A stretch of 64,000 bases of DNA from Euryodendron excelsum (GCA_033060915.1 CM065381.1:32934836-32998835); one strand, 5' to 3'. Positions 45,296 through 56,123 are shown, counted from the first letter of the stretch. The notes: generated by a model from the sequence alone, not told the origin. Numbers and translations are program-made.

Positions 45296-45756
45296 ACTTG
45301 GTCTTGTCCAAAAAATTGGGCACGTCGACCAATGAAGGCCTTGGTCAATGAAAGTAAGACAGAATAAAAATCCAAAGTTAAAATTGTGTGGTTTTACTGA
45401 GAAATATCAACACAAGAGTCAACTTAAAAATCCACATTCCTTCAAAGCAAAATCAGTTACAAGCCTTCGCAAAAAGATACAACTATTTCAACAGAGAACT
45501 AAAGAAAATGCTAAGCCACAATGTCTTCAACAGGGTCAGCCGAGTCAGAAACAGTAGGTTCAGCTTCAGCCGTTTTTTAGATATAGGCCTCAGTCGTCTT
45601 CAGCACGTCTGCCTCAACCGTCTTAGGGACATTAACCTTAGTCGTCTCAGATACACTTACAGTAGGAACCGCCGAAATGTCTGTACCCTCAGTTGTCTTG
45701 GGGGTATCCTCAGCGCTGCCCCTCAGAGTAGTCTCAAAGTAGTTTGAAGTATTCCT
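45296..45756 (+). other. Gypsy 3' non-coding segment
   Basis: Continues the gypsy element after giant LTR copy 2. It starts with the rest of the 64-bp repeat, then has CAGTCGTCTT-type words (CTCAGTCGTCTTCAGCACG, CTCAACCGTCTTAGGG, TTAGTCGTCTCAG) that could be a small degenerate repeat at the C-terminal end of the antisense ORF. I assign no gene on the plus strand. Confidence 0.45.
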
Positions 45757-47397
45757 CTAGAGGTTGGAAGAGCTCTCGACTTTCATTTCTTTGAGAGCCC
45801 CGTGCCAACCTTTAATGAATATCAACTGTGAGAGATCAACCATCTGAAGGGCAAAGTCATTAGCAGTAGTTGTCACGCATTGTTTATACCTCTCCTCTAA
45901 CTTGACCTTTTCCTTTGCAAGGTTGGCTTTGAGTCCCTTAACTTTGGCTTTTGACTTAAATAAGTCCACCGAGAGTATGGCTTTGTTGGCTTCCAGCTTT
46001 GAGACTTCGTCATCCCTTTTGATCAAATTCGTCTTAACCTGGTCTAGGGCAATCTTCGCCTTCTCAGCTTCTTTTGTAGCAGTTAGTTGCGCCTTTTTTT
46101 GCCTCAATCCACTCCCTTTTCTGCTTAGCATGCTCTTCAATGAGTTTGTTGTGCTCTTAGACAGAACTCGAAAACAGCGCATGGCCTCTAAAGAGTTGAG
46201 AGAGCCGTAGAAGTAAAACAGATTTGACAAGATTAGTACACAATCAAGAAAAGTCACTACTAAAAAAAATTCATGAAGAAACTTACCAGTAGAGATTCGT
46301 GGAAGGCTCCTAGAAAGACCAATAGGTCATCGTTACTCTCCAATAAGTCAACATCAACTTACTGGAGGTTACTTTCAGTTACTCCCATAGCTACTTCAAC
46401 TGACCTGATCAAAGATTCATTCGACCGCATACGACGTCCACCAATGGCGGGTCTTACAACCACGAAGTCGGCATCATTAGATGCGACACTGTTACTTGGA
46501 TAGGGATCTGTTGGCACAACTTTTGACTTTCTTCGGTGCGGGCTCAACTAGTGCGTCCTCCACCGTTGGCTTTTTCTTTGATGATCTCATCTCCCTCCTT
46601 TGTTTTTTAGGTTTAGAGGAGCCAACCTCTGCAACGGGGGTGGGGGGAATGGGCTTCGCTATTTTAGCCTCCGACTTGCCCGATTTCTTCAGCTTCTTTG
46701 CCGCCTTTTGCAATATCATCTCCCTCAAGTTCATCATATCAGGAGTATCAGAATCCGAGGATGAAGGGTACACTAGCTTTCGCTCCTGCCTTATCTTGGT
46801 TGTAGCTCGGCGGTCGGACACTATGAATGGAATAGAAGTTGACGTCGGTTCGGATAAACTTGACCGATCAGAGGATATGTCTTGGACTGGATAATCGGCG
46901 GTATTAGAAAGGATGGCCACTGCGTCAGTAATAGTTAGAGGCAACTCAAGCAATGCCCAATTTGGGAAGACAACTTTTGAGGTCACTGGGACAGCGTCTC
47001 CAACGACTCGAGTCCCCGAACTCCCTACTGGTGGTAATGCATCGGATGGTAGGTCGACAATAGTCACCCGATCGTTGAGGAGTACACATTTGATTGTAAT
47101 CCCTAGTGGAATGTTGGCAAACTCACCAGGTGCGCCCTCCTCCGATAGCTTGGCAATCACGCCTGTTGGGATCCCAGACGAGGTGGTGAAGGTGGAAACC
47201 CAGAGTGGGTAGTTCAATAAGATGTGAGGGGTTATAGCAATGTCCCGAAGCCAACCAGAGCCTCTGTAGTTTAGAACCTTGTTCAGATCACTTAAGTTGA
47301 CACCCCACGTTTCCCTCTTGTTACTCTTCTTACCAGATGCTGAACAAATCAAAACGAGGCAAGTTAGATATGTATAAGTCAATACACATGAAAAGTA
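45757..47397 (-). pseudogene. Tat antisense ORF, C-terminal part
   Basis: Two open stretches antisense to the gypsy genes. 47382-46492 (about 290 codons) contains TWGVNLSDLNKVLNYRGS, a Ser/Asp-rich middle, and Lys-rich segments such as KKLKKSGKSEAK and KPKKQRREMRSSKKKP. 46257-45757 (166 codons) has a heptad-like coiled coil (LTATKEAEKAKIALDQVK, KLEANKAILSVDLFKSK, LKANLAKEKVKLEERY). Antisense ORFs at this place are known from Tat elements; their products are annotated as 'putative gypsy type transposon' proteins of unknown role. The two pieces are separated by a stop and frame change near 46300-46500. The N-terminal part is beyond giant LTR copy 3. Confidence 0.7.
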
Positions 47398-47402
47398 AGG
47401 GG

Positions 47403-50400
47403 TGTAAGCACTCTATTTTTGCCCGCTCAACAATCTCCAATCCGTCTAGACTTGAGTTTAAGTCAATATGGACATATTCCAATTTAAATCAGTTTTCCAA
47501 TTATAATCCTGTCAACCAATCGCTTCGCGGGCCCATTGGGCCCAAATAGAGGCAAAATGACCAAAATGCCCTTGGTGGCATTGTTTGGTCCAATTCCAGT
47601 GGGCACATCTTCTCGAAGATAGTAAGTCCCCTTTTCAATCCAATTCTAGTCCAATTCCAATTAAATTCGGCACATTTTTCGAGATAGTTGATTCCTCAAG
47701 GTGGTAAGTCCATCCTGTCTGTCACGTTTCTGAGAGAACTCTTCAGAACGGTAAGTTCCTTCAAACCTGTCGACCGGGATGAGACCCTAAATCCCCTAGA
47801 TGGTAGAATGGTCCACCTTTGGCGCTTGCTAGCCCGCCAATGAAGAAATGTCTATTTTGGCATGCCTTCCGAGAAAGTTGATTCCTCAGGTGCTAAGTCC
47901 ACCTAGCAGCTTCCCAAGATCAGGCAGTCTCTGGAATGATCGCGACCCGTTAGAGTAACGGAAATACTCGTAAACATCACAACTGTCAGAATAGCGAAAA
48001 CACTCGCAAACAAGTCGATATAGGAATTGCCAACAAACCCCTATGTCACGGGACCACCGTTAGAGTGACGGAAACACTCAAAACCCAGGTCAACACCAGT
48101 GCCTGCTAGCTTAGAGCCATTTTCGGCACATTTATCGAGAAAGTACCTAAGTCCTCAGAACGGTAAGTCCACCTTTCCAAGATTGTCTTAAAGACAATCC
48201 GGCATGATTAGGTGCCTTCTAGTCAGTTTCGAGCCAATCTTGAGACTTTTCGGTCAAGATGACTATTTTGCCACTAGGCATCCGAACGTCCAGGGAACCA
48301 CACCGATTCTGGGTATCAAATTGGTAACCTTTAGAGGATGCTTTTGATAGTTTCCTCAGCCTTCCAATATATTTCTGGATCATTCCGAGTCAGTTCTGGC
48401 AAACTTGATGTAAAATGACTGTTTTGCCCTTGGTGGGCCGGTCGCCTTTTCCAACCACACTGGCTCTGGATATCAAACCGGTAATCTCCTGGAACATTCT
48501 AGTTAATGTTTCCAAGTCTTGAGTCTTTTTCTAGGATATTTTGAGTCCATCTCGGTAGCTTTCCAGCCCGATTGACTGTTTCGCTCCTAATAGCCCGGTC
48601 AACTCCTCTATCACACCTTGACATCATTTTTCAAGTCTAATACCCCCGAGACAATATTTCAAGGGTTCCTGTCTCTCTCTGGCCCTTTGGGCCATTCCCG
48701 GACCTTTCAGAGCAACTCCTAGTGAAGCCAGGTTCAAAATTGCATGGTAGTCACTAGTACAGGTGCCCAAATCTTTTGAAGATACGTTGCTTGCCGATCT
48801 TAAAACTTTCCTAACTATTGGGAGTGGCGCTAGAAGGAATTTTTGCCTGGCGCCACTGCAATAGGTGCTAGGTCAATCCTCTGTCTATAAATACAAAGCC
48901 TTCTCCAGCATAAAAGGGGTCCGCAAACTCAGTCTAAAAACTCTCATCTTCGATACACAGAGCTCGTAGCCTCCCTAAACCCTAGTCTTCTTTAGGTTTT
49001 CCAAAACCCTAGCCTCCATATACAAACCCTAACTCTCATACACTCACATACAGCCCTATACGCTCCTACACTAGCCTCCAAAACCTCCATTGAAGACTTG
49101 GAGTGCTGCAACTCTGAAGTTTTTGAAGATCCAAGCAAGCTCTTGAAGATCAATTGAAGACCAAAGCAAAACAAGAAGAACAAAGCGAATAAAACCAAGC
49201 AAATAAAAGAAGACACAAGGTAGGCTTCCTATTTACGTTTACGCAATTCCCCCCCTCTCTCTTCTCTTTTCGAACCCACTTGGGTTTTCTTCTATTTTAA
49301 TCCCCTATCTTCTTTCCCCCCTTCTTGCATACTTGAAACAATGGACTTTCCGGTCCATGTGTAGGATTAGGCTATTGAAAGTCATCGGGTCAGAGGCTTT
49401 CTCTTAGTTTAACCAGAGACTACGTGGGTTCGGCTCCCTTGATTATGTGGTGAAGCCTTTAACTTTGTATGTTCACGACTCCAACTTGCATTGTGCATAT
49501 CATGATCGTGCATTTCTCCAAAAGTTGTTTTCAAAGCTTAAGTCGAAAATTGTTTTCAAAACTTGTGTTATAATTTTCTTCTTCAAAACTTGCTTTCGAA
49601 ACCATAATCTTAAGATGATTCTAGCTATTCCGTGGTTAGGGTTCCTTTAGGAAGTGTTACATTTAAAGTCATATTTTCAAATCCTTGTTGTTTTCAAAAC
49701 CACAATCCTAGAATAGTTCTAACCTTCTTATGGTTAGAATCGTTTTAGAAAAGTGAGACATTTTCAGTGGCGTGCAAAAGTCCACATTCAAATCCTTTCA
49801 AATCTCTTTTTTTAAAATTTACTTTCCAAAACCTCTTTTTGAATCCTCCCTAAAATCTCTTTTCAAATCTACTTTCTAAAATCTCCTCTCCAACATTCTT
49901 TCTAAAAACTCTCTTCAATTTCCTTTCCAAAATTGCTTTCTAAAACTCTCTTCAAAAGATCTATTTTCTAAAATTTCTTTTTAAACTCCTTTTCAAAACG
50001 CTCTCTTCAAAATTCACTTTCTAAAAACGCTCCCTAAGTTTCCTTCCCAAAAACTCTTTCCAAAATCCCTTTCCAAAAACTCTCCTTTTCAAAATCTTCA
50101 TTTTTCAAAATCTCTTTTCTTGGAGTCCAAGTTAAACTCTAGAGCCAATGATTAGGAAACCCTAATTTTCTTTCTTAAAACATGATTTTTAATCTTGCCT
50201 CAAACTTAGGTATCCAAATCCCGTTTTCTACATCAAAACCATATATTTCCAAAACCTATTTTCTATCCCAAAATCTAGGATTTCCAAAACTTCGTTTTTC
50301 CAATTCCATGTCCAATCCAATCTTTCCTTTAGAAAACCAAATCCAATCTCCCCATTTAGGAAACTAGATCCAATCCTCCATTTTTGGAAACAAAATCAAA

Positions 50401-52087
50401 ACACCTTTTTTAGAAACAAAATCCAAAATTTTGTTTTAGAAAATAGGAATCTCAATCCTTTCTAATCTAAACATTTCCTAATCCACTCCTTCCTAATCTC
50501 ATACTTTCCAAAACCTTAAGTTTCCAAAACTTAACCTTTCACATCTTTACTTAACTTTAAGCTTCTTAATCTTTCCTAATTCCATACCTTTTCAAAATTC
50601 AACTTCCCAAATCTAAATCTTTAAATCTTTCTTAAACTCAAACATTTCTTAATTTCAAGTATTTCTAAAATTTAACTTCGAATCTTTCTAAAATTCTAAA
50701 CTTTCTAAATTTCAAAATATTCCAAAGTCAAAACTTTTTAAATTTAAAACTTTCTTAAGTTAAAACTTTTTAAATTCTAAACTTTCCAAACTCCAAATCT
50801 TTCTTAAACTAAACTTTTCCTAATTCAAACTCTTTCCAAAAGTCAACTCTTTCTTAAAAAGAAGACTTTCCAATTTTAAAACTTTCCTATTTCAAAACAT
50901 TCCAACTTCAAAACATTCCAATTTTAATTCTTCCCTAATTTAAAATTTTCCTAAATCGAAATTTTTGGAAAATGAAATTTTCCTAAAACAGAACTTTCCT
51001 AATTCGAACATTTCCTAAATCCAACTTTCCTAATCTTCCAAGTCCAACGTTCGAGTCAAATCTTTCTTAAGCCTCAAGTCTTTCCTAAATTCCATCTTTT
51101 TTAAGTCTAGGTTTCCCAAAACTCTATCTTTTCAAATTTAGTCCAAGTTCTCTTCCAAGGGTCAAATCCTCTTTCAAGTTCAATTCTAGGTCTAAGTTCA
51201 ATCCTGATTTTCTAATATTTTAATTCGAATTCCAATTCAATTTTTTTTCCAAAAAAAATTTTCTATTTTCAATCGGACTCTTGTTCGAACTACGACTGAC
51301 CTGATTCCTCAAAACAGATACGTAAGTAACCCTTATGGGTGCGGTCGTAACTTCTTTCAAATCTCCAATTCCACAATTTTCTTCAAGTTTCCAATTCCAT
51401 AATCTATTTTCTAATTCTAAAAATTTATTTTCAAATTCTAAAACTCTTCTTTTAAAACTCAACTCTTCTTTTCAAATCAAGTCTTTTTCAAATCACAAAT
51501 TTCTTTTCCAAGTTAATTTTCAAAGTCAAATCTTTTTTTTCTTGCACTTACATATCATGCATCATTCTTTTAAATTTTTTTTTTTTAAAGTGGATAGTTT
51601 TGGGCATATATTAATCAAATACTTTAATGGGTGAATCTAGGGTGAATATACATGGAGGTACCGCAAGGGCAGGATAGGGTGATAGCTTAGTGTGTCTTCC
51701 CTACATGTCACTAACCTTCGAACTTAGAATCACTATTTTCAAAGACCGAATGAAGTTATTTTAAAAAAAAAAAGACTTTAATATTTTCTAAAGGTTACTA
51801 AATAACCTATTTTCCTAAAACCCTCTCTTGAGGAGGTATTTTCAAAATCTTTTTCAAAAACCCTAAGTGTAATTTTCGGATTGTGCTTAGTTTTATGTGA
51901 CCTAACTCACCTTAATCAAGTTAGGTGGCGACTTTAAATCATTTTCCAAGAGCCCTTTATTCAAATTAATTTTCAATTCAAAACTAGTGGCACTCATTCT
52001 TCTAGGAGGATGAGTTCTAACAAGAGAGTACAATATTTTTTCCGCTTGTGTGTGTATTCTTCGAGTACAAAAAATCTGGGCACGACA
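47403..52087 (+). mobile_element. Giant LTR copy 3 (4.7 kb), probable solo LTR
   Basis: Starts TGTAAGCACTC, ends GGGCACGACA, flanked by AGGGG at 47398-47402 and 52088-52092. It aligns with copy 1 from end to end with many substitutions and small indels. It has fewer hairpin/GTAAGT units (one at about 47604-47620, CATCTTCTCGAAGATAGTAAG), the CAGAGTAACGG repeats at 47945-48085, TATA box CTATAAATAC at 48885-48894, and the G-poor TTTCCAAA tract at 49780-51540. No genes. It cuts the gypsy antisense ORF. Confidence 0.82.
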
Positions 52088-52092
52088 AGGGG

Positions 52093-52548
52093 TTGGCACC
52101 AACCTAATTCTATGGGGGTTCTACGAAATCAATTTAACGGCATTTGGTTGGCAGGAAGGTAGCTAAATTCCCTAGGGCTAGAAACCTAGATTCTAACATC
52201 ATCTACGCCCTTACCAGAAGATGGGAGACATTTTACTATTTCCCTACTTTTTTCGGTCACCATAAAGTAGAGTTTCCAACTATCATGCCCGACTTTGCAC
52301 AGAGTATATCAGAAGTCAAGCTCTGCAAGCCCTAGGTTAACGCTTAGGATTCAGTTTAGCTCAAGCATCCCTCTGACAATCCTATAAGTATTAGGGTTTA
52401 CTTGGGCAGAACATACATCGTGGTGTTGAAGGAATTTTACAAGAAAAAGGTGTAAGAGAAACTTGACGCCACCCTCTACAATGGCAATCACGGGAAAAGG
52501 CAGCCCCTTTTTGGTTTCTTCCATCTTATAGTCATCGGGGTCAACCAT
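52093..52548 (-). pseudogene. Tat antisense ORF, N-terminal part
   Basis: An open frame from 52548 to 52351 reads MVDPDDYKMEETKKG, LPFPVIAIVEGGVKFLLHLF and VKFLQHHDVCSAQVNPNTYR, then stops. The pattern FLxxVLxxxxxxxxQLNPNxWR is typical of the start of the 'putative gypsy type transposon' protein found in antisense ORFs of Tat elements. Further similar but broken sequence runs to 52093, where giant LTR copy 3 interrupts. The rest is at 47397-45757. Confidence 0.65.
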
Positions 52549-52823
52549 GCCATCTTATAGCTAGGTTCGAATAATGAGGATGGATGAAGATACACCCAAT
52601 TTATAATTAACCATGCTATCGGTTCAGTTGCGGCAATCATGACGCCTGATCCAACCGTCACCTCAAAATCCCATTCAACATGCCCCTTCGATTGTAGGGC
52701 TGGTACGGAATGTCCACGTGGTGTGAAATGACGGGAAGGCTAAAAGACAAAGCTTTAAATGCAAATCTCATCTTTTGCCCCCTTTTATTACTCCAAATAG
52801 GGCGCAAGGGCTGGGGGTAATTA
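52549..52823 (+). other. Gypsy segment before the 3' LTR, with polypurine tract
   Basis: About 275 bp without a plus-strand gene. It should hold the promoter of the antisense ORF. It ends with a purine-rich stretch, GCAAGGGCTGGGGGTAATTA, directly before the LTR at 52824, a plausible polypurine tract. Confidence 0.55.
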
Positions 52824-53346
52824 TGGGCCCAATTAGAGCCAAGCATAAGACCAGGAGAGATCAGCCCAGTAAGGTCGGCCCATGGATGCCGACCTGTCGG
52901 ACTAGGCTCTTGCCGACCAGAGGCAAGGACCCAAAGAGGTTGGCCCATAGATCTTAATCCAAGAGGTATTAGGACTAATAAAGCCCATAAAATGAATCTC
53001 ATTCCTAAGTAAATTAGGACAAATAAAAGATAAGTCCAATACATTAAACTAACTCAATCAATGAAGATTCCTAGGAGGAAAGTGACTTTAATTCTCAAAG
53101 GGAACATGGCATTCCGAAACCTATAAATACCCCTATGCACTAAAGGTGTAAGGTACGTTCACTTGAGTTCTAGCTCTCTATAATTTATTTGATTCATTGT
53201 GATTAAGCTTGCTAACTTAATCATCGGAGTGCCTTCGGCCCAAAGAGGGTTAAAACATTCTCATCGTCTTCTTCTCTTGCAGATTATTTGTGCCCGTCGA
53301 TTTAGTTTGAGTGTTTAACTAGGCCTTCCTAAAAATCCTACCTATA
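52824..53346 (+). repeat. Gypsy 3' LTR
   Basis: Starts TGGGCCCAATTAGAGCC and ends CTACCTATA (eroded from CA). TATA box CTATAAATAC at 53121-53130. It contains about 18 bp absent from the 5' LTR in the AAGGTCGGCCCATGG part. The two LTRs differ visibly throughout. Confidence 0.85.
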
Positions 53347-53351
53347 GTACA

Positions 53352-53485
53352 TACCTTGTTCTGCTCCATTTCTTTGAAAATGCTCTTAAATTCTGGACTG
53401 GCAACCAGTTTGATATGAGCTCATTGTGATCTGTGCCGTAGCCATTTGCTAAACTCAAACCATCATGTACTTTCTTGATTGACTT
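53352..53485 (-). pseudogene. BUB1-like: BUB1-like N-terminal fragment beyond the gypsy element
   Basis: Just outside the gypsy 3' LTR and its duplication. The minus-strand frame nearest the junction (53392-53352) reads FKSIFKEMEQNKVC after a CCAG acceptor-like site. In position and character this fits the residues expected immediately before NYVLYELYALF at 15810, with a one-base frame slip at the junction. A second frame, 53485-53395, reads SIKKVHDGLSLANGYGTD and HNELISNWL and resembles an earlier N-terminal segment of the family. Both can be true only if there has been a deletion or frameshift. This places the gypsy insertion within or at the edge of the TPR coding exon. Confidence 0.55.
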
Positions 53486-53664
53486 GGATTAAAACGAAAA
53501 AGACTGTGGATTGTCAATAAATTATACAAAGAGAAAATTGAAGAGAAAGAAGGACTTGGGTATCGGAGGTATAGCAAGAGAGAGTCGTTAATGGAGGAAG
53601 TGGTGTCCTTCGTATATTTAGTAATGACAGGAATGTCCTCTCTCTCTTTCTCTCTCTGTGCAAT
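53486..53664. other. Possible 5' region of the BUB1-like gene
   Basis: About 180 bp between the N-terminal fragment and a solo LTR, ending in a CT-rich stretch (53637-53658). It may include leader or promoter of the kinase gene; nothing decisive is visible. Confidence 0.3.
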
Positions 53665-53669
53665 GTATG

Positions 53670-55382
53670 TGTTGACTTAAGATTGATTCCCATATTGATT
53701 TTGATGATAACTAAACCTTGTGTTATTTTACTAATACATTTACTTAGTTTGCAGATTACTAAAGATTATAATTTAAACTTAAAAGGTTTTGACTTAAAGT
53801 CTAATACATGTCAAAGTGGATGCACAACAAGCCAAGTCAAGTAATACACTCTAAAAGTCATGCAATGCATCAAAATTGAGCAATGATACCTATTCAAACT
53901 TCAAACCAATGACTTGCATTCGAAGAGATTGAAGGTATTTAAAAGAAGACTTCATCAAGTGTGCAAAGGCTAATTGAAGATGACTTGATTTTGAAGAGAT
54001 TGAAGATGTTCGAAAAGAGAATTCATCATAATTGTAAAATCTCTATAAAGAATCCAAGTGAAGACTTCAGCTGGGATGTGAAGAGTCAATGAAAATGATA
54101 TGTGTTCGAAGAAATTGAACATGTTCAGGAGTAGACTTCATCAAGCTTATAAAAGACTCATTGAAGTAATCTTAAAGAAGAAAGAAGTATTAGTAGCAAA
54201 AAGAAAGAGCTCGGCAACGAGGCATCATGAATATGAAGTTCTACATGAATAAAAAAAAATCATTAGCTGCAGATGGAAAAGAACTCAGCAATAAAGAAGA
54301 AGAGCTTGGCATTAATGAAAAGGAGTTTTGGCAGCTTGGAAACAAAGAAAAAATGATTATCAAAAGATAAATTCAATCCAAATTGAATAGAGGACAACTT
54401 TGATGAATTGAAGACTTTGATCTATCATCATACCCCAAAGAGAAGACTCTTTGAAGATCTTATAGTATTGTTGAAACTGAACTTAATCAAATGAAGGATG
54501 AATAAAGATTTATGGGTAATGTGTCGACACATGAAAATGAATAGTTGACACAAAAGGACAAATGCTAAAGTTTGAAGACATCATGATCAAGTGTTGACAC
54601 ATGGGATTGATTTGTCAACACATAGAGACAGTGGACAACATCTAGGAAATACAAGCTAAATGTGTCGACACATGAAGCCAAGTGTCAATACTTAAGTACT
54701 AACGACTAGTTTTTCTAACATTATAATAGACTGAACTTGCATTAAATGAACTCCCAACAACCACCAACAGACGAAATTACTACATAAGTTTATATACAAG
54801 CTTCCAACTACATTTATAAAAAAGAGATACAAGAGAAATAACATCCACTGACTGATTGAGCTGAAGAATCTGAACATTCCTTTTGTCTTCAAATTAGCAT
54901 TTCGTGAGCTGTTATTTTCCTATCCACTATTGATAGAGAGATTGTATTTCTTTTGTATAACTTTCGTACACTTGTAAGTGAGAGTTTGAGAGTTCTCTTG
55001 TAAAAGAAAAACTCTTTTAAGTTGAAGTGGATCTTGGACAAAACCACTTGGTAGCTAAAAGAACTTGAGAAAAAGTTCTTGTGTAAAAGTGAGTTGAGCA
55101 CTTGGGAAATCAGCACCTACTTTGTAATTAGAGATTGCATAGTTGAAAAAGACTTCAAGGGGATCTTGGGGTGAGGATGTAGACCATAAATTGTGGTTGA
55201 ACCTCGGTAATTCTTGGTGTGCCTGCTCTTGCTCTGTTTTCATTTCTTTATTGATTATATTACATTTTATCTATCTTGAATCAGTATTCTATTGATTAGA
55301 TTAGTTTTTAATTAATCTTAATTGTATTAATTTTCAAAAAACCCATATCACCCCCCCTTTGGGTTTGCCTTTTGGGCCAACA
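53670..55382 (+). mobile_element. Solo copia LTR with TGTCGACA palindromes
   Basis: Starts TGTTGACTTAAG and ends TTTTGGGCCAACA, flanked by GTATG (53665-53669) and ATATG (55383-55387), a 5-bp duplication with one change. The ending CACCCCCCCTTTGGGTTTGCC followed by GGGCCAACA is the SIRE-like LTR 3' end also seen, in reverse, in the two minus-strand copia elements. TATA at 54788-54798 (GTTTATATACA). Upstream lies an array of paired GTCGAC-centred motifs. No internal sequence or partner LTR is present. Confidence 0.8.
54521..54690 (+). repeat. Paired TGTCGACA-type motif array
   Basis: GTGTCGACAC at 54521 and GTTGACAC at 54544; GTGTTGACAC at 54591 and TTGTCAACAC at 54612; TGTGTCGACACA at 54661 and GTGTCAATAC at 54682. 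Pair spacing is about 20-23 bp and the period is 70 bp. The array ends about 100 bp upstream of the TATA box. The core matches the GTCGAC of the GAGTCGACTC arrays but the flanks differ. Confidence 0.75.
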
Positions 55383-55452
55383 ATATGTATTATGGAACTG
55401 TGGAACGAATGTTCTGGGGCTTCAAATAGGGTAAGGAACTGGTGTTTTTTTA

Positions 55453-55474
55453 GGGGGGGGGGGGGGGGGGGGGG
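55453..55474 (+). repeat. 22-base G run
   Basis: An uninterrupted run of 22 G directly abuts the left terminal inverted repeat. Its true length is likely to be uncertain in any assembly. Confidence 0.9.
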
Positions 55475-55562
55475 CAAATTACATTGACCTCCTTGAGATT
55501 TATTAAAATGGAAGACACTACCCTTCACGTCCTCATAATTACACTGACCTCTCTCCCTTTTA
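55473..55562 (+). repeat. Left terminal inverted repeat
   Basis: GGCAAATTACATTGACCTCC start, pairs with 63262-63350. It contains two TTACA(C/T)TGACCTC blocks about 50 bp apart. Confidence 0.75.
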
Positions 55563-56123
55563 AAAATTTGAAACATATTTGCCCCTTGCCGCTAGCCAGC
55601 CGTTAAGAGATCTGACACTATCACATGTTAACTTTTTCAATACCCAAAATGCCATTGAATATAATAAAAAAACCATTATATCCTTTAATAAAATTTGCAA
55701 TTATTAAAATTTTTTCCTCACACTAGACAAGGTTAATAACATTTGAAAAATTAACCACCTTAAATTTTATTAACCACTTTCAGACTTCTCTCTTCACTGT
55801 AACAACACTGTCATTATCACCCATACCAACCATCGCCAAGCACTTTGACCATCATCCATCATATCAAATAATCAAATTTACTATTGCTTCTCTCCTTTCT
55901 CTTTGTACAACCCGCTAAACCCCAACCTTCATACTTGAACCATATGGCTAAAACCCACTCATCACAACCACAACAGCCTCGACCAACAATCTGTCCTCTC
56001 TTCCACACATAACAGCCACTTCATTGCAAAAAATCGACATTTATCACCCATATGTTCCTTGCCACGAGTTAACCAAAACCCACACTCATCACCCATATGA
56101 TTCAAATGGCATCTGTTGCAATT
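55563..56123. other. Left interior of the TIR element
   Basis: CA-rich, AT-rich sequence without a recognised gene; ends at the GCAAT target duplication (56119-56123) of the nested copia element. Confidence 0.5.

Larger units (their letters stand above)
15816..53346 (+). mobile_element. Tat-like Ty3/gypsy retrotransposon, four nested insertions
   Basis: LTRs at 15816-16318 and 52824-53346 align along their length. Flanks are GCACG (15811-15815) and GTACA (53347-53351), which fit one 5-bp duplication changed by two transitions. The interior reads gag, protease, reverse transcriptase, RNase H, a second RNase H-like region and integrase on the plus strand, then an antisense ORF. Dual RNase H plus an antisense ORF before the 3' LTR is characteristic of the Tat lineage. 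Removing the four insertions (17907-23013, 23597-34930, 38670-45295, 47403-52087) leaves about 9.8 kb. All ORFs carry stops, most often TAG where Gln would be expected. The two LTRs differ at many positions, so the insertion is old. It interrupts the TPR region of the BUB1-like gene. Confidence 0.88.
619..53485 (-). pseudogene. BUB1-like: BUB1-like checkpoint kinase, decayed and split by insertions
   Basis: The exons read in order on the minus strand, from 53.4 kb down to 619. Together they resemble plant BUB1/Mad3-type spindle checkpoint kinases: an N-terminal TPR-like segment, then a C-terminal kinase domain. In the family this kinase acts at kinetochores to delay anaphase until chromosomes attach. 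Kinase landmarks are seen in eight exons: a Gly-rich loop (GCAGLGGFAQVFKAY), the VVALK lysine, a DFKPDNLLI catalytic segment, LVDWGRGID at the DFG position, and TYGLC. Most exons have GT-AG borders with compatible phases. The copy is dead: it has in-frame stops, frameshifts, a missing piece of the catalytic loop, a LARD-like element in an intron, and a 37.5-kb gypsy nest in the TPR region. The family call rests on remembered conservation, not on a search. It could be a decayed duplicate of an intact gene elsewhere. Confidence 0.82.

Noticed and set aside
53395..53485. Treating SIKKVHDGLSLANGYG as the only valid BUB1-like frame here
   Set aside because: The other frame (FKSIFKEMEQNKVC) fits the junction with 15810 better, so both were kept as uncertain rather than choosing one.
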